Source of the DNA: GCA-958296115 sp965222445 | GTDB taxonomy: Bacteria > Chloroflexota > Dehalococcoidia > Lucifugimonadales > CAJWER01 | Direction of reading: 5' to 3' | Assembly: GCA_965222445.1 (NCBI GenBank) | Contig: CBDCTY010000001.1 | Location: forward strand, 496,001-560,000 | Length of the DNA stretch: 64,000 bases | Shown here: positions 8,422-17,485 of the stretch, piece by piece | Position numbering within the stretch: position 1 is the first letter of the stretch | Layout: every line of letters starts with the position of its first letter | Made by a program: the position numbers and the translations under genes | Notes under the pieces: model-generated | The model's input: the letters and a program-made list of their open reading frames with translations, nothing else | The model's database searches: none | Told to the model about the DNA's origin: nothing

Positions 8422-11244
8422 ATGATCAGTACACGATCGGCAAGAGTTTCAGGGACCCTGTTGAGCGTCGTCCTTGCGTTGGCCCTCACGATGACGCTCG
8501 CGGCCTGCGAGACGGCGACCCCGGATGGGACTCCCGGCTCGCTCCTCGAGCGAGAAGCGACGCAGGAGGGCGAATCCTCGGCAACCGACCCAACCATAAC
8601 CCCCTCGCTCCTCGAGCGGGCAGCTGAGCGAGAAGCGACGCAGGAGGGCGAATCCTCCGCAACCGACCCAACGCCGACATCGGCAACCGACCCAACCTCG
8701 ACCCTAACCGCGGATGAAGCCGCCGAACTCGACCGCGCCGCCCTGGTCGCCCTCTACGAAGCCACCAACGGCGATAGCTGGACCGACAACACCAACTGGC
8801 TCAGCGACTCCCCCATCGGCCAGTGGAGCGGCGTGACCGCCGACGCCTCCGGGCAGGTCACCGCCCTGGCCCTCAACGGCAACAACCTTGTCGGGACCGT
8901 ACCCCCGGAGCTTGGCTCCCTGACCGCCCTGACCCAGATCGACCTAGGCGGGAACCGGCTGGCAGGCTGCCTGCCAGCCAACTTGTATGCTCAAGACCAC
9001 GTGGACGTCAGCCCGCTTGGGCGCGCTCCCAACCCGCCTCTGGCGCAGACCTCGGCGGCGACCGACAAGGACGCGCTTCTGGCCATCTTCAACGCCGCCG
9101 ACGACCCCAGCTGGGACGACAGCGGCACCTGGGCTGGCCGCGCCCCCATAGGGGAGTGGGAGGGCGTAACCACCGACGAGGCCGGCCGCGTCGTCCAGCT
9201 CATCGTCACCTTGGGCGGAGCGGAGATTCCGCCCGAGGTCGGCCACCTCACCGGCCTGACGACCCTGGCGCTGGGCGGCGTGAGCGGGGAGATTCCCCCG
9301 GAGTTGGGCAACCTCGGAAACCTGACTTTCCTGGCACTGGACGGCATGGGCGGGGAGATTCCGCCAGAGTTGGGCAACCTCGGAAACCTGACGACCCTGG
9401 CGCTGGGCAGCGTGGACTACTCGGAGCTTCATTATGGGGAGCCGGACTATCTGGTGGAACTGGACAACTTCTTCTACCGGGCGGAGCGTGACCTGTCCAA
9501 CAACCGGTTGTGCGGAAAGCTGCCGCCCGAGCTGGGCGGCCTTGCCAACCTCACCGGACTGCACCTCCGCGGCAACCAGCTGAGCGGATGGATTCCCCAG
9601 GAGTTGGGCAGCCTCGACAGTCTGCAATATCTGGACCTAACCGACAACCAGTTGACCGGGGAGATTCCGCCGGAGTTGGGCAGCCTCGCCAGCCTGGAGC
9701 GTCTGAACCTGCTCGGCAACCAACTGACCGGAGAACTGCCAGCGGAGTTGGGCAGCCTTGCCAGCCTGCAAGTCTTGTCCTTGGCCCACAACCTGCTGAC
9801 CGGAGAGGTCCCCCCAGAGTTGGATAACCTCTACGCCACCCTGAGAGAGATCAGGCTCGACAGCAACCGGCTTGGCGGATGTATATCCGACCTCTTGAGA
9901 GACTACGCGACAGAGTCCTTCCACATCGGCGAGATTCCGGTATGCACTCCTGAAGACCACCCCGGCGACACCGAGGCGCTGATTGCCCTGCATACTGCCT
10001 GGGGCCAGCCCTCCCTCGGCAACTGGCTGAGCCGGGAGCCCATCGGCGAGTGGCAAGGCGTTTCCGTAAACGCCAATGGCCGCGTCGCAGCCTTGAACCT
10101 GCACAGGCAGAGAGTTTATTTGACGGGGGAGCTGCCGGCGGAGTTGGGCAACCTTGCCAGCCTGCGAGATCTGGACCTGGCCGAGAACGAGCTGACCGGG
10201 GAGCTGCCGGCGGAGTTGGGCAGCCTCGCCAGCCTGGAACGGTTGTACCTCCAGAACAACCAGTTGACCGGGGAGATACCCGCGGAGTTGGGCAGCTTGG
10301 CCAAGCTGCGGTCGCTGGACCTCAACTATAACGGGCTGACCGGGGAGATACCGCCGGAACTGGGCCATCTGTTGACCAGCCTGAGATCCCGAATCGACAG
10401 AGCAAACATCTGGATAGGGGTGAAGTGGGCCTCCGTCAGCGCCGGGGCGAGCCACACCTGCGGGGTAAAGACCGACGGCTCCGTCGCCTGCTGGGGCGAT
10501 GACAACGATGGCCAGGCCACGCCGCCGGCTGGGGAGTTCGCCTCCGTCAGCGCCGGGCGTTACGCCACCTGCGGGGTGAAGCGGAACGGCTCCGTCGCCT
10601 GCTGGGGCTATGACAGAGGCGGCCTGTCCACGCCGCCGGCTGGGGAGTTCGTCTCCGTCAGCGCCGGATCTATCCACGCCTGCGGGGTGAAGACCGACGG
10701 CTCCGTCGCCTGCTGGGGCGATAACTTCGAAGGCCAGTCCACGCCGCCGGCCGGGGAGTTCGCTTCCGTCAGCGTAGGCGGCGACGGTTCCAACCGTACC
10801 ACCGGCCACACCTGCGGGGTGAAGACCGACGGCTCCGTCGCCTGCTGGGGCCGTAACAATTATGGCCAGGCCACGCCGCCTGAGGGGAAGTTCGCATCCG
10901 TCAGCGCCGGGAACCGCCACACCTGCGGGGTGAAGACCGACGGCTCCGTCGCCTGCTGGGGCTCTAAGGATTATGGCCTGGCCACGCCGCTGGCCGGGGA
11001 GTTCGCATCCGTCAGCGCCGGGAACCACCACACCTGCGGGGTGAGGACCGACGGCTCCGTCGCCTGCTGGGGCGATAACTTCGAAGGCCAGTCCACGCCG
11101 CCGGCCGGGGAGTTCGCCTCCGTCAGCGTAAGCGTCCGCAGTTTTACCGGCCACACCTGCGGGGTGAAGCGGGACGGCTCCGTCGCCTGCTGGGGTAGAT
11201 CTTCGGAAGGCCAGACGACGCCGTGGGAGGGAGATGAATCGTAG
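8422..11244 (+). CDS. Lipoprotein with leucine-rich repeats and RCC1-like repeats
   Basis: The product is a predicted surface lipoprotein. With the start at ATG 8422 (GGAGAG just upstream; an earlier in-frame ATG lies at 8407) it has a signal peptide ending in the lipobox LAAC, Cys29. A low-complexity linker follows in which SLLEREATQEGESSATDPT is nearly duplicated. Three LRR blocks come next, each introduced by a segment like ALYEATNGDSW...W...PIGQWSGV and repeating LTGEIPPELGSLASL-type units of the bacterial plant-like LRR class. The last quarter holds seven repeats of about 37 residues (SVSAG..HTCGVKTDGSVACWG), RCC1-like, each with two Cys. It is likely an extracellular binding protein; the ligand is unknown. 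A further repeat lies out of frame downstream. Confidence 0.82.
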   Translation: MISTRSARVSGTLLSVVLALALTMTLAACETATPDGTPGSLLEREATQEGESSATDPTITPSLLERAAEREATQEGESSATDPTPTSATDPTSTLTADEAAELDRAALVALYEATNGDSWTDNTNWLSDSPIGQWSGVTADASGQVTALALNGNNLVGTVPPELGSLTALTQIDLGGNRLAGCLPANLYAQDHVDVSPLGRAPNPPLAQTSAATDKDALLAIFNAADDPSWDDSGTWAGRAPIGEWEGVTTDEAGRVVQLIVTLGGAEIPPEVGHLTGLTTLALGGVSGEIPPELGNLGNLTFLALDGMGGEIPPELGNLGNLTTLALGSVDYSELHYGEPDYLVELDNFFYRAERDLSNNRLCGKLPPELGGLANLTGLHLRGNQLSGWIPQELGSLDSLQYLDLTDNQLTGEIPPELGSLASLERLNLLGNQLTGELPAELGSLASLQVLSLAHNLLTGEVPPELDNLYATLREIRLDSNRLGGCISDLLRDYATESFHIGEIPVCTPEDHPGDTEALIALHTAWGQPSLGNWLSREPIGEWQGVSVNANGRVAALNLHRQRVYLTGELPAELGNLASLRDLDLAENELTGELPAELGSLASLERLYLQNNQLTGEIPAELGSLAKLRSLDLNYNGLTGEIPPELGHLLTSLRSRIDRANIWIGVKWASVSAGASHTCGVKTDGSVACWGDDNDGQATPPAGEFASVSAGRYATCGVKRNGSVACWGYDRGGLSTPPAGEFVSVSAGSIHACGVKTDGSVACWGDNFEGQSTPPAGEFASVSVGGDGSNRTTGHTCGVKTDGSVACWGRNNYGQATPPEGKFASVSAGNRHTCGVKTDGSVACWGSKDYGLATPLAGEFASVSAGNHHTCGVRTDGSVACWGDNFEGQSTPPAGEFASVSVSVRSFTGHTCGVKRDGSVACWGRSSEGQTTPWEGDES

Positions 11245-11315
11245 CCGGGGGTACGGAACCCCGCCCCAACTCCCTCCCGTCTACGGGAGGGGACGCGCGA
11301 GCGCAGCGATGCGCG

Positions 11316-11387
11316 GGGTATTACCACAGCTGCGGGGTGAAGCGGGACAGCTCCATCGCCTGCTGGGGCTCGGGATTCCAATACTAG
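11316..11387 (+). pseudogene. Orphan RCC1-like repeat, former C-terminus of the LRR lipoprotein
   Basis: The frame encodes GYYHSCGVKRDSSIACWGSG and ends with TAG at 11385-11387. It is one more unit of the RCC1-like repeat of the upstream gene, but in another frame and separated by about 70 bp containing the hairpin CCCTCCCGT/ACGGGAGGG. The insertion gave the upstream gene its present premature stop. Confidence 0.65.
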
Positions 11388-11753
11388 CCTCAGGGGCTGA
11401 CGCAAGCGGACTGGGAGCGCCGGGGCAGCGTCGCCCGAGCCTGAGCGGGTGGGCCGACCCGGGGCAAACCGCACGGTCGGCCCCCGGCAGCGTCGCGGGA
11501 TCACGCCTTCGCCGGCCCGATTCCGCCGGAATGACGGGTGCCCCTCATGCCCCCTTGCGTTTGGGACGCGATTGCCTGCCCCCGTTGGTGGTTAGTTGGG
11601 GGAACTTAGGATACTAGCCACTGGAAGGGAGAAGGGATAGCCCAAAGACCCAGGACTATTCTCCCGCGCCGGCCTGCTCGCGGTTCCCGGCGCGGCTGGA
11701 TGCTCCCATGGGGGAAGGGCCTCGCGGTCGTCCCCTGGAAGGACCGACTCGAC
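11388..11753. other. Gene-free stretch at the left edge of the conjugative-like element
   Basis: No gene is supported. The stretch contains GC-rich inverted-repeat DNA (for example GATTCCGCCGGAATGAC near 11520). The left boundary of the serine-recombinase element must lie at or near this stretch, but no att repeat could be matched to the right end by eye. Confidence 0.4.
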
Positions 11754-12113
11754 ATGCCGAGACAGCGCATCCACCACAGCGGAAGAACCTACGTCTTCCC
11801 CGACGACTTCCAGCAGCGCCTGGTGCGGTTCAAGGAGGAGTCGGACCTGCCGTGGGCGGAGATCGCCCGCCGCCTTGGAACCTATCCCCACACCGTGAAG
11901 CGGTGGTGGAAGGAAGGGGTGCGGCCCCATTTCCGGCACCAGATGGCCCTGCTGGGTCTGGCCGACAACCTGGGGCTCGGACACCTGCTGACCGCGTGGA
12001 CCGTCCGGGACGAAACACGGCGTGAGATGCCCGCTCCAGCCGTCCCGCCCCGGTGCAGGAGTCCGAGGGAGGAAGCCGCACGTCGGCGAGGCGGCCGCGG
12101 CCGCAGGGGCTGA
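11754..12113 (+). CDS. Small HTH DNA-binding protein, paralogue of the 27676 gene
   Basis: The roughly 119-residue product has a helix-turn-helix at about residues 15-65 (VFPDDFQQRLVRFKEESDLPWAEIARRLGTYPHTVKRWWKEG) and a basic Arg-rich tail. The same arrangement, FKDRLESLKEASGLTWSAF followed by DRKQVRRWRRKG, occurs in the gene at 27676-28050 at the other end of the element, so the two are paralogues. ATG 11754 is chosen because the homology starts there and GGAAGGA lies upstream. It probably regulates element genes; its operator is unknown. Confidence 0.65.
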   Translation: MPRQRIHHSGRTYVFPDDFQQRLVRFKEESDLPWAEIARRLGTYPHTVKRWWKEGVRPHFRHQMALLGLADNLGLGHLLTAWTVRDETRREMPAPAVPPRCRSPREEAARRRGGRGRRG

Positions 12114-12139
12114 ACGCAAAAAGGGACGCACACATGGAC

Positions 12140-12184
12140 GGGCAAGGGGGAGAACACCGCATCATGGTGTTCTCCCCCTTGCCC
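12140..12184. terminator. Perfect 19-bp hairpin, bidirectional terminator
   Basis: GGGCAAGGGGGAGAACACC (12140-12158) pairs perfectly with 12166-12184 around a 7-nt loop. It lies between two convergent genes ending at 12113 (+) and 12192 (-), the expected place for a shared terminator. There is no clean U-tract on either side. Confidence 0.6.
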
Positions 12185-12191
12185 CCTGTCT

Positions 12192-13310
12192 CTACGCGGC
12201 AGCCGGCTCCGGCCGCTTCAGCATGGCGGAGTAGCCCCGCTCGACGACGTGCGTCACCGACAACCGGCCCCTGCCGTCGTACCCGGCGCGGTAGGCGAAC
12301 TCCGCCTTCGCGCCCCAGGGCACCCGGCCGCCGACCCGGACGGTCCCGCCGCCGGACTTGGCGCCGCGCCCGGGGCCACCGGCGCCGCGAACCACCATCC
12401 CGCTCCGCTCGCCCTTCCGCCAGCCCAGCACCTTCACCTCGGCGGGCATGACCCGCTCCGCCTTCGTCGGCTGGAACAGGACGCCGTGCAGCCCCTTCAG
12501 CACGCCCGCCGATGGACTGGACTTGCCGTTCATGATCTGGGAGAGATGGGCCGAGCTTATGCCCGCTCGCCGGGCGACCTCGTTCTGGCTGAAGCCGTGA
12601 GCGTTCATCCGGTCCCACACGGCCTCCCGGTCGATGCAGGCGGGCTGCGCGGGCGCGACCTTCACCGGGGCCTCCAGCGCCGACGCGACCCGCGCCTGGA
12701 CCTTCACGCCCATGTTGCTATGACCCCGCGCCACCATTGACATGTAGCCGTAGGAGACGCCCACGCGGTCGGCCAGGTCCCGCAGGTTCATGCCCAACTC
12801 CCTGGCGCGCTCCCGGATGTAGCTGCTCTCCCCGGCCACGACGACGCCCTGGCGGTTGGCGCACGTGGCGGGCGCAATCTTCGCCGGACCGTGCAACGCC
12901 GACTCGACCCTTGCCTGGACCTTGACGCCCATGTTCTGGCGGCCACGGGCAACCTGCGTCATGTAGCTGTAGGACACGCCCACGCGGTCGGCCAGGTCAT
13001 GCATGGTCATGCCCAGGGTGCGGGCGCGCTCCCTGATGAAGCTGCTCTCGCCGGTCACGACGCCGCCCTGGCGGTAGACGGTCCCCTGACCGGGGACCTC
13101 TCCCAGGACCGCCGCGACCTTTTCCCGCATCTTGGGCGTCCACGGCGTACGCCCCGTCGAAAGCCCCGACAGGTAGCCCGCGCTCACGCCCATCATGGCC
13201 GCCAGCTCCTTCATGGTGAGCCCGCGCCGCCTGGCCGCAGCCCTCAGCTCGCTCTCCGCTCCCGCCGTCCTCGTCGTCCCAGTCCCAGTCGTCTGTGTTG
13301 CCGTCGTCAT
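12192..13310 (-). CDS. Regulator with four tandem XRE-type HTH domains
   Basis: The product (372 residues from ATG 13310, with GGAGG 8 nt upstream) contains four Cro/CI-type HTH domains in a row: residues ~20-70 (GLTMKELAAMMGVSAGYLSGL), ~90-145 (GMTMHDLADRVGVSYSYMTQV), ~157-212 (GMNLRDLADRVGVSYGYMSMV) and ~222-275 (GFSQNEVARRAGISSAHLSQI). Domains two and three are close copies, including the following NMGVKVQARV, so the gene grew by internal duplication. A basic Gly-rich C-terminal region of about 95 residues follows. Single XRE domains normally dimerise; four in one chain suggests binding of extended repeated operators, possibly the 41-bp repeats around 14.0-14.15 kb. That link is inference. 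Confidence 0.78.
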   Translation of the reverse strand: MTTATQTTGTGTTRTAGAESELRAAARRRGLTMKELAAMMGVSAGYLSGLSTGRTPWTPKMREKVAAVLGEVPGQGTVYRQGGVVTGESSFIRERARTLGMTMHDLADRVGVSYSYMTQVARGRQNMGVKVQARVESALHGPAKIAPATCANRQGVVVAGESSYIRERARELGMNLRDLADRVGVSYGYMSMVARGHSNMGVKVQARVASALEAPVKVAPAQPACIDREAVWDRMNAHGFSQNEVARRAGISSAHLSQIMNGKSSPSAGVLKGLHGVLFQPTKAERVMPAEVKVLGWRKGERSGMVVRGAGGPGRGAKSGGGTVRVGGRVPWGAKAEFAYRAGYDGRGRLSVTHVVERGYSAMLKRPEPAAA

Positions 13311-13372
13311 CGGTCCGTCCTCCTTCTGTTGTGTTGTGTTGCCTTGGTTGCGCCCGCTTGCGGGCAAAGAAG

Positions 13373-13402
13373 AAGGGCCGTCCCCGGATGGGAACGGCCC
13401 TT
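13373..13402 (-). terminator. Hairpin in the leader of the four-HTH gene, terminator or attenuator
   Basis: AAGGGCCGT and ACGGCCCTT form a perfect 9-bp stem with a 12-nt loop. On the minus strand the stem is followed by CTTCTTT and then a second small hairpin, GCCCGC/GCGGGC (13352-13365). Both lie in the presumed 5' leader of the gene starting at 13310. Confidence 0.45.
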
Positions 13403-14468
13403 GTGAATGGGGATGTGCTGCGACAGGGCCGCAGCGGTCAGCGACCGAGCGGCAGCCCGCCGAGGTTCAGAGCGAAGACCTCAGAACCGCCGCGAAGCCT
13501 GCTACCCGTGCCGGAACGTGCATGGACTCCTCCTTTCTGTTGTTGCCCCGCGCAGGACGTCCGTGGCGGGAGTCGTTGGTGATGGGTTGACGAAAGACGC
13601 ACTCCGCCCGCGGTCGGATGCCGGACGCGGAAGACGGAGCGGGGTGAGAGAAGACGCAGCTCGCCCCAGGGTGATTCGTCGGGGAATCGACTCCGGGGGA
13701 GCTGCTACGAGGGGAGCGACCGTCCTACGACCTCATCGCAGACCGGCGCATGAGAGAAGACGCAGCTCGGCCCAGGGTGCATAGCGTTCAGGTTGGGGGA
13801 AAGCTGCGAGACGGGAAGCGGCCAGCCTGCTCGGAACAGCAGACCTGGCGCATGTCGAAGATGCGGCCCAGCTGCGTGTCAGCCGTTCCGCAGGCGTGAG
13901 GAGTCGGGCGAAGCGACAGACCTGTCTGCAACAGGCAGGCGCACTCCGACCGACCAAGTGAGGACGAGGCGCAGAGCGCGTTCCGTCCCTGAGTCCAGCG
14001 GATGAGGCGATCAACCCCAACCGGCAGACTGGTTCCCAACGGAAGGAGCGATCAACCCCGACCGTCAGGCGGGTGTCCAGCGAAAGAAGCGATCAACTCC
14101 AATCGCTGAACGGGTGTCCAACGGGAGAAGGGCTTGTCACTCCAACCGCCGGACTGGACCGAGGACGAAGGACCGGGGTCAACTCCGTCGTTTCGGCCCG
14201 CGCTGCCTGCGAAGGGCTTATTCACTCCGCTTCGGCAGCATTCCCTCGTGGGAGACTGGGGGAGAGCGAATCATCCTCCGGTCATGCCCGTGCAACAGGG
14301 ATCACGCACCCAGGTTTCTATGGTCGGAAACCTTGGAGAAAGCCAAACAGTGAAGTCATTATCACCGGCCCGGAACCTCGATGAGAGGGCCTGCAGGACC
14401 CCTTCCGCACATTGCCGCCAAAGTGTTCACAAAAGTTGACCGCGACCCCCACGCACTCCGGCGCGCCC
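13403..14468. repeat. 1.1-kb gene-free region with direct repeats
   Basis: No convincing protein gene is seen. A unit beginning GCGATCAAC(C/T)CC recurs with an exact 41-bp period at 14007, 14048 and 14089, with a weaker fourth copy near 14130; each unit also carries a (G)GGTGTCCA(G/A)CG-like end. A second repeat, GAGAGAAGACGCAGCTCG, occurs near 13645 and 13751. The region separates the four-HTH regulator from the transfer genes and could hold operators, an origin of transfer or a non-coding RNA. None of these is proven. Confidence 0.55.
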
Positions 14469-15302
14469 CTACTTCCGCCAGCGCCACAGGGTGAGCACGC
14501 GCCGGAGAAGCTCCCGCCTTGCCCGCGCTCTCCGCGTGTCGTAGAGCGCGGTCCTGCGCCAGCCGGTCTGCCCGTCCCGCGCGAAGCCCCGCAGCGGGTA
14601 CGTCTCCGGGGGCAGCGTCATCCCGTGTTCTTCCAGCAGCGCCAGCTCCACCGTCAGCAGCCGCTCCTGGGCCGCCAGCCACGACGGACCCCTGCCCCGG
14701 CTTGGGTGCGCGTCCTTCAGCTCCCGCCACTCGACGATCAGCGTCCAGGCTTCCCCGAACACCTCCTCGTCGTCCTCGGCGGGCTCGCGGGTCACGAGAT
14801 CGGGAAACTCCCGCCTGAGCGCGGCCCTCCGCTTGGGCTGGCCGGGCCTGGGCGGCGCCGATTCTCCCTGGGCTGCCCCGTCGGTCCGGGGCTGCGCCAG
14901 CCTTGTCTCCAACTCCCTGAGCGCCCTGGCTTGCTCCTCCCGCACCGCCCTGACCGCATCCTCGGCGGCCCGGCGTCCCACCCGCATCTCCTTCCCCTGC
15001 GCCTCGGCGACGCCCTCCAGCTCCTCCAGCCGCTTCTCCAGCCCGTCGTTGCGCTCCCGCTGCCGGTCGGCGGCGGAGCCGATGCCCTCCTGCAACGCCT
15101 TCTCCAACACGCCGCGTACCCGCCGGGACAGCACGCCCTCGTCGAGGCTGGCGCTCAGCGTCCGGTGGTCGAGCCCCAGGACCGCCGCCGCTCCCTTGCG
15201 CCCATGCTCCCGCTCCAGCTCTTGGAGCAGCGCCATGAGCCGCACGTGCTGCATGTCCTCCACGCTCTTGCTCTTTCCGAAGACCGGCTTCCTCGCTTCC
15301 AT
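14469..15302 (-). CDS. Coiled-coil protein with N-terminal HTH-like segment, unknown
   Basis: The product (277 residues from ATG 15302, chosen for GGAGG 8 nt upstream; an alternative ATG lies at 15317) has an HTH-like segment at about residues 15-60 (ELEREHGRKGAAAVLGLDHRTLSASLDEG). A long charged coiled coil follows at about 70-140, then a Pro-rich linker and a basic C-terminal domain (TLIVEWRELKDAHPSRG, RRELLRRVLTLWRWRK). I do not recognise the family. It is transcribed away from the transfer genes, and the 12-mer CAAAGTGTTCAC occurs on both sides of it (14419 and 15487). A DNA-binding role is plausible but unproven. Confidence 0.55.
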   Translation of the reverse strand: MEARKPVFGKSKSVEDMQHVRLMALLQELEREHGRKGAAAVLGLDHRTLSASLDEGVLSRRVRGVLEKALQEGIGSAADRQRERNDGLEKRLEELEGVAEAQGKEMRVGRRAAEDAVRAVREEQARALRELETRLAQPRTDGAAQGESAPPRPGQPKRRAALRREFPDLVTREPAEDDEEVFGEAWTLIVEWRELKDAHPSRGRGPSWLAAQERLLTVELALLEEHGMTLPPETYPLRGFARDGQTGWRRTALYDTRRARARRELLRRVLTLWRWRK

Positions 15303-15749
15303 TCGCCACGCCTCCATTCCAGACTATGGACCCCGGCCTAGCCCCAGACACCGGCCCCGATTTCCACGGGCTTCGTCTTGTCAACCAGTGCGGGGGGGTT
15401 TGCTCGATTTCGCCGTTTTTCCGGGCTTGGGTTTGTTCACCACTATGGCCCGTTTTGCACCCTGCGGGCGGAACGTGCCCTTACGACAAAGTGTTCACTC
15501 TTTACGTCCTGTAGGGGGGGCTTTCCTCCTGTTTTAGCTACGAAACCACGACCCCCGACAAATTGTCACCAAAGTCCTTTCTCTGTACACCCCCATGACA
15601 TCACGAAAGGGGCCTCCCAACCAAGGGCCTATAGGGGCGCTCATATGAGTACTCCTATAGGTAGTTATGCAGGGCGTTTCGTTTGTTCAGACTCTTTTGC
15701 GACTGCCGCGGTCCGGTGAACCGCAGCAGATCGCAGGGAGGTGAACAAG
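15303..15749. promoter_or_regulatory. Divergent intergenic region before the transfer operon
   Basis: This 450-bp AT-richer stretch lies between the coiled-coil gene (-) and the transfer operon (+) and should hold both promoters. It contains TTTGTTCAC near 15432, CAAAGTGTTCAC at 15487-15498 and AAATTGTCACC near 15567, which may be variants of one binding site; the second is identical to 14419-14430. No unambiguous -35/-10 pair was chosen. Confidence 0.4.
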
Positions 15750-16349
15750 TTGGCGCTGAAATCGAAACTCCGGTCGGCAAGGCGGCTTATTCCCCTGGCA
15801 ACCGCGCTGCTCCTGGCGGCGCTCCTGGCAATCCCATCGAGCAACCTCGCCCTGGCCCAGGCCCCCGGCCTGTCCCTGGTCAACGAGGACGAGGATTTCA
15901 TCGAGCGCAAGGACGACGGGCACTTCATAGCCCGCCCCCTCTTCAGCCGCGAGATCGAGGTCCTCTACTACGGCGTCCGGGACGCCGACACCGGCGACTG
16001 GACCACCGGCATGTACCGGGTGCAGGGCGGGGAGAAGAAGAGGAGCGACGGCTGGGAGTACTCGTGGGAGTACCCGGCCCTGGACGAGCAGCCCGACCTG
16101 GACCGGGACCTGGCCTACCTGCTGGTCATGCTGGTGCGGGAGACCGGCGGCTCCGACCCCCACACCTTCCACGCCGTCATCCCCATCCACCAGCCGGGGC
16201 GCATCTGGGACAAGATTCTTTCCGCCCTCAGCCCGGCGCGCTGGGCGAAAGCCTTCGCCGGCTGGATCATCGAGGGCGTCCACGGGACCCTCTGCGGCGT
16301 GGTTGAAAGAGCCAGCGGCGAGGACGCCGCCAACTGCCGGGGAGGGTAG
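15750..16349 (+). CDS. Secreted or membrane-anchored protein of the transfer operon, unknown
   Basis: TTG 15750 is preferred because GGGAGG sits 8 nt upstream; GTG 15741 is the alternative. The product of about 199 residues has a basic N-terminus and hydrophobic signal segment (LIPLATALLLAALLAIP, possible cleavage after LALAQA). A hydrophilic domain rich in Asp and Tyr follows, and an amphipathic segment near the C-terminus (WAKAFAGWIIEGVHGTLCGVV) holds one of its two Cys. It is the first gene of the rightward transfer operon, 6 bp before the VirB6-like gene, so it is probably an envelope component of the conjugation machine. No family was recognised. Confidence 0.55.
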   Translation: MALKSKLRSARRLIPLATALLLAALLAIPSSNLALAQAPGLSLVNEDEDFIERKDDGHFIARPLFSREIEVLYYGVRDADTGDWTTGMYRVQGGEKKRSDGWEYSWEYPALDEQPDLDRDLAYLLVMLVRETGGSDPHTFHAVIPIHQPGRIWDKILSALSPARWAKAFAGWIIEGVHGTLCGVVERASGEDAANCRGG

Positions 16350-16562
16350 CTGTCCATGAGCGACATCCTCACCGGCACCCCCGCAGACCTGACCTACGCC
16401 AACGACCTGGTGCAGCAGGCGTGGATGGTCGTCTGGGCCATCACGTCCGGCGCCCTGGTGGTCATCCTGGGCTGGATGGGGCTGAGCTTCATCGTCGCCG
16501 AGCACCTGGGGACCCGTCAGGCGGGCTGGCGGGAGATGGTGCCCCGCCTGGTGCTCGGCTTA

Positions 16563-17485
16563 GAGCCTATCCGATAACCTTATATTGCCTTGGTCATTGT
16601 ATGATGCTTCGATTAGACTTTCTCCAGTTCTATAGGGAGGAAGGACATGTCGGAGACAGGAAAACGTGCTGCGGGAGACGATATGCGCATGTCCGATGCG
16701 TTTTGGGAAAGAATCGAGCCTTTGTTGCCCCAGGAGAAGACGGGCCCGAAGGGGGGAAGACCCTGGAAGTCCGCCCGCGATTGTATGGACGGGATACTCT
16801 ACGTGCTGCGCACCGGCTGCCAATGGAAGTCCATGCCTCGAACGTACGGAGCGCCGAGCACCGTGCATGACCGGTATCAGCGTTGGGTGAAGGACGGAGT
16901 CTTCGAGAGACTGTGGAAACAGGGGTTGGCCGAATACGACGAGTTATACGGCATACACTGGGAGTGGCAGGCAATGGATGGAGCCATGACGAAGGCTCCG
17001 CTCGGGGGGTGAGGGTACTGGCCCAAACCCTACGGACAGAGGCAAGACGGGCACAAAACGCAGCCTGCTGACCGATGGCAACGGCATTCCCATAGGAATA
17101 AGCGTGGACGGCGCCAATCGCCACGATATGAAACTGGTTGAGCCAACACTCGAAGCCATCGTGGGAGACCGCCCAGCCCCACAACCCGAACAGCCTCAGG
17201 GGCTGTGTCTGGACAGAGGTTATGACTATCCTGAGGTCGAGAAGCTGGTGGCCAGCTACGGATACACAGCGCATATACGTAGGCGAGGCGAGGAGCGTAA
17301 AGATAAGCAGACCATTCCGGGATACCGCGCCCGCCGCTGGGTGGTGGAGCGTAGTCACAGTTGGTTGAACCGGTTCAGAAGGTTGCTGATCCGTTGGGAA
17401 AAGCGCATGGACAACTACCTGGCTATGCTTCATCTCGCCTGCGCTCAGATAACATATCGTGCCGCCGGAGTTATCGGATAGGCTC
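16563..17485 (+). mobile_element. IS5-family insertion sequence, 923 bp
   Basis: The ends GAGCCTATCCGATAAC (16563-16578) and GTTATCGGATAGGCTC (17470-17485) are perfect 16-bp inverted repeats. TTA is duplicated at 16560-16562 and 17486-17488, matching the TNA target of the IS1031 subgroup. The perfect ends suggest a recent insertion. Confidence 0.93.
16647..17481 (+). CDS. IS5-family transposase, two overlapping frames
   Basis: ORF A (16647-17012, GGGAGGAAGGAC before the ATG) encodes the N-terminal DUF4096-like domain, including FWERIEPLLPQE and GRPWKSARDCMDGILYVLRTG, and the first catalytic motif MDGAMTKAPLGG. It then stops at TGA in GGGGGGTGAG (17004-17012). The +1 frame continues as GEGTGPNPTDRGKTGTKRSLL, then LDRGYDYPEVE and RRWVVERSHSWLNRFRRL, giving the remaining DDE residues, and ends inside the right inverted repeat. 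The shift at the G6 run could be programmed, as in some IS5 relatives, or a one-base gain; with five G the frame would be continuous. Confidence 0.85.

Noticed and set aside
13403..14468. A CRISPR array suggested by regularly spaced repeats
   Set aside because: The 41-bp units follow each other without unique spacers, the repeats are imperfect, and no cas genes are nearby.
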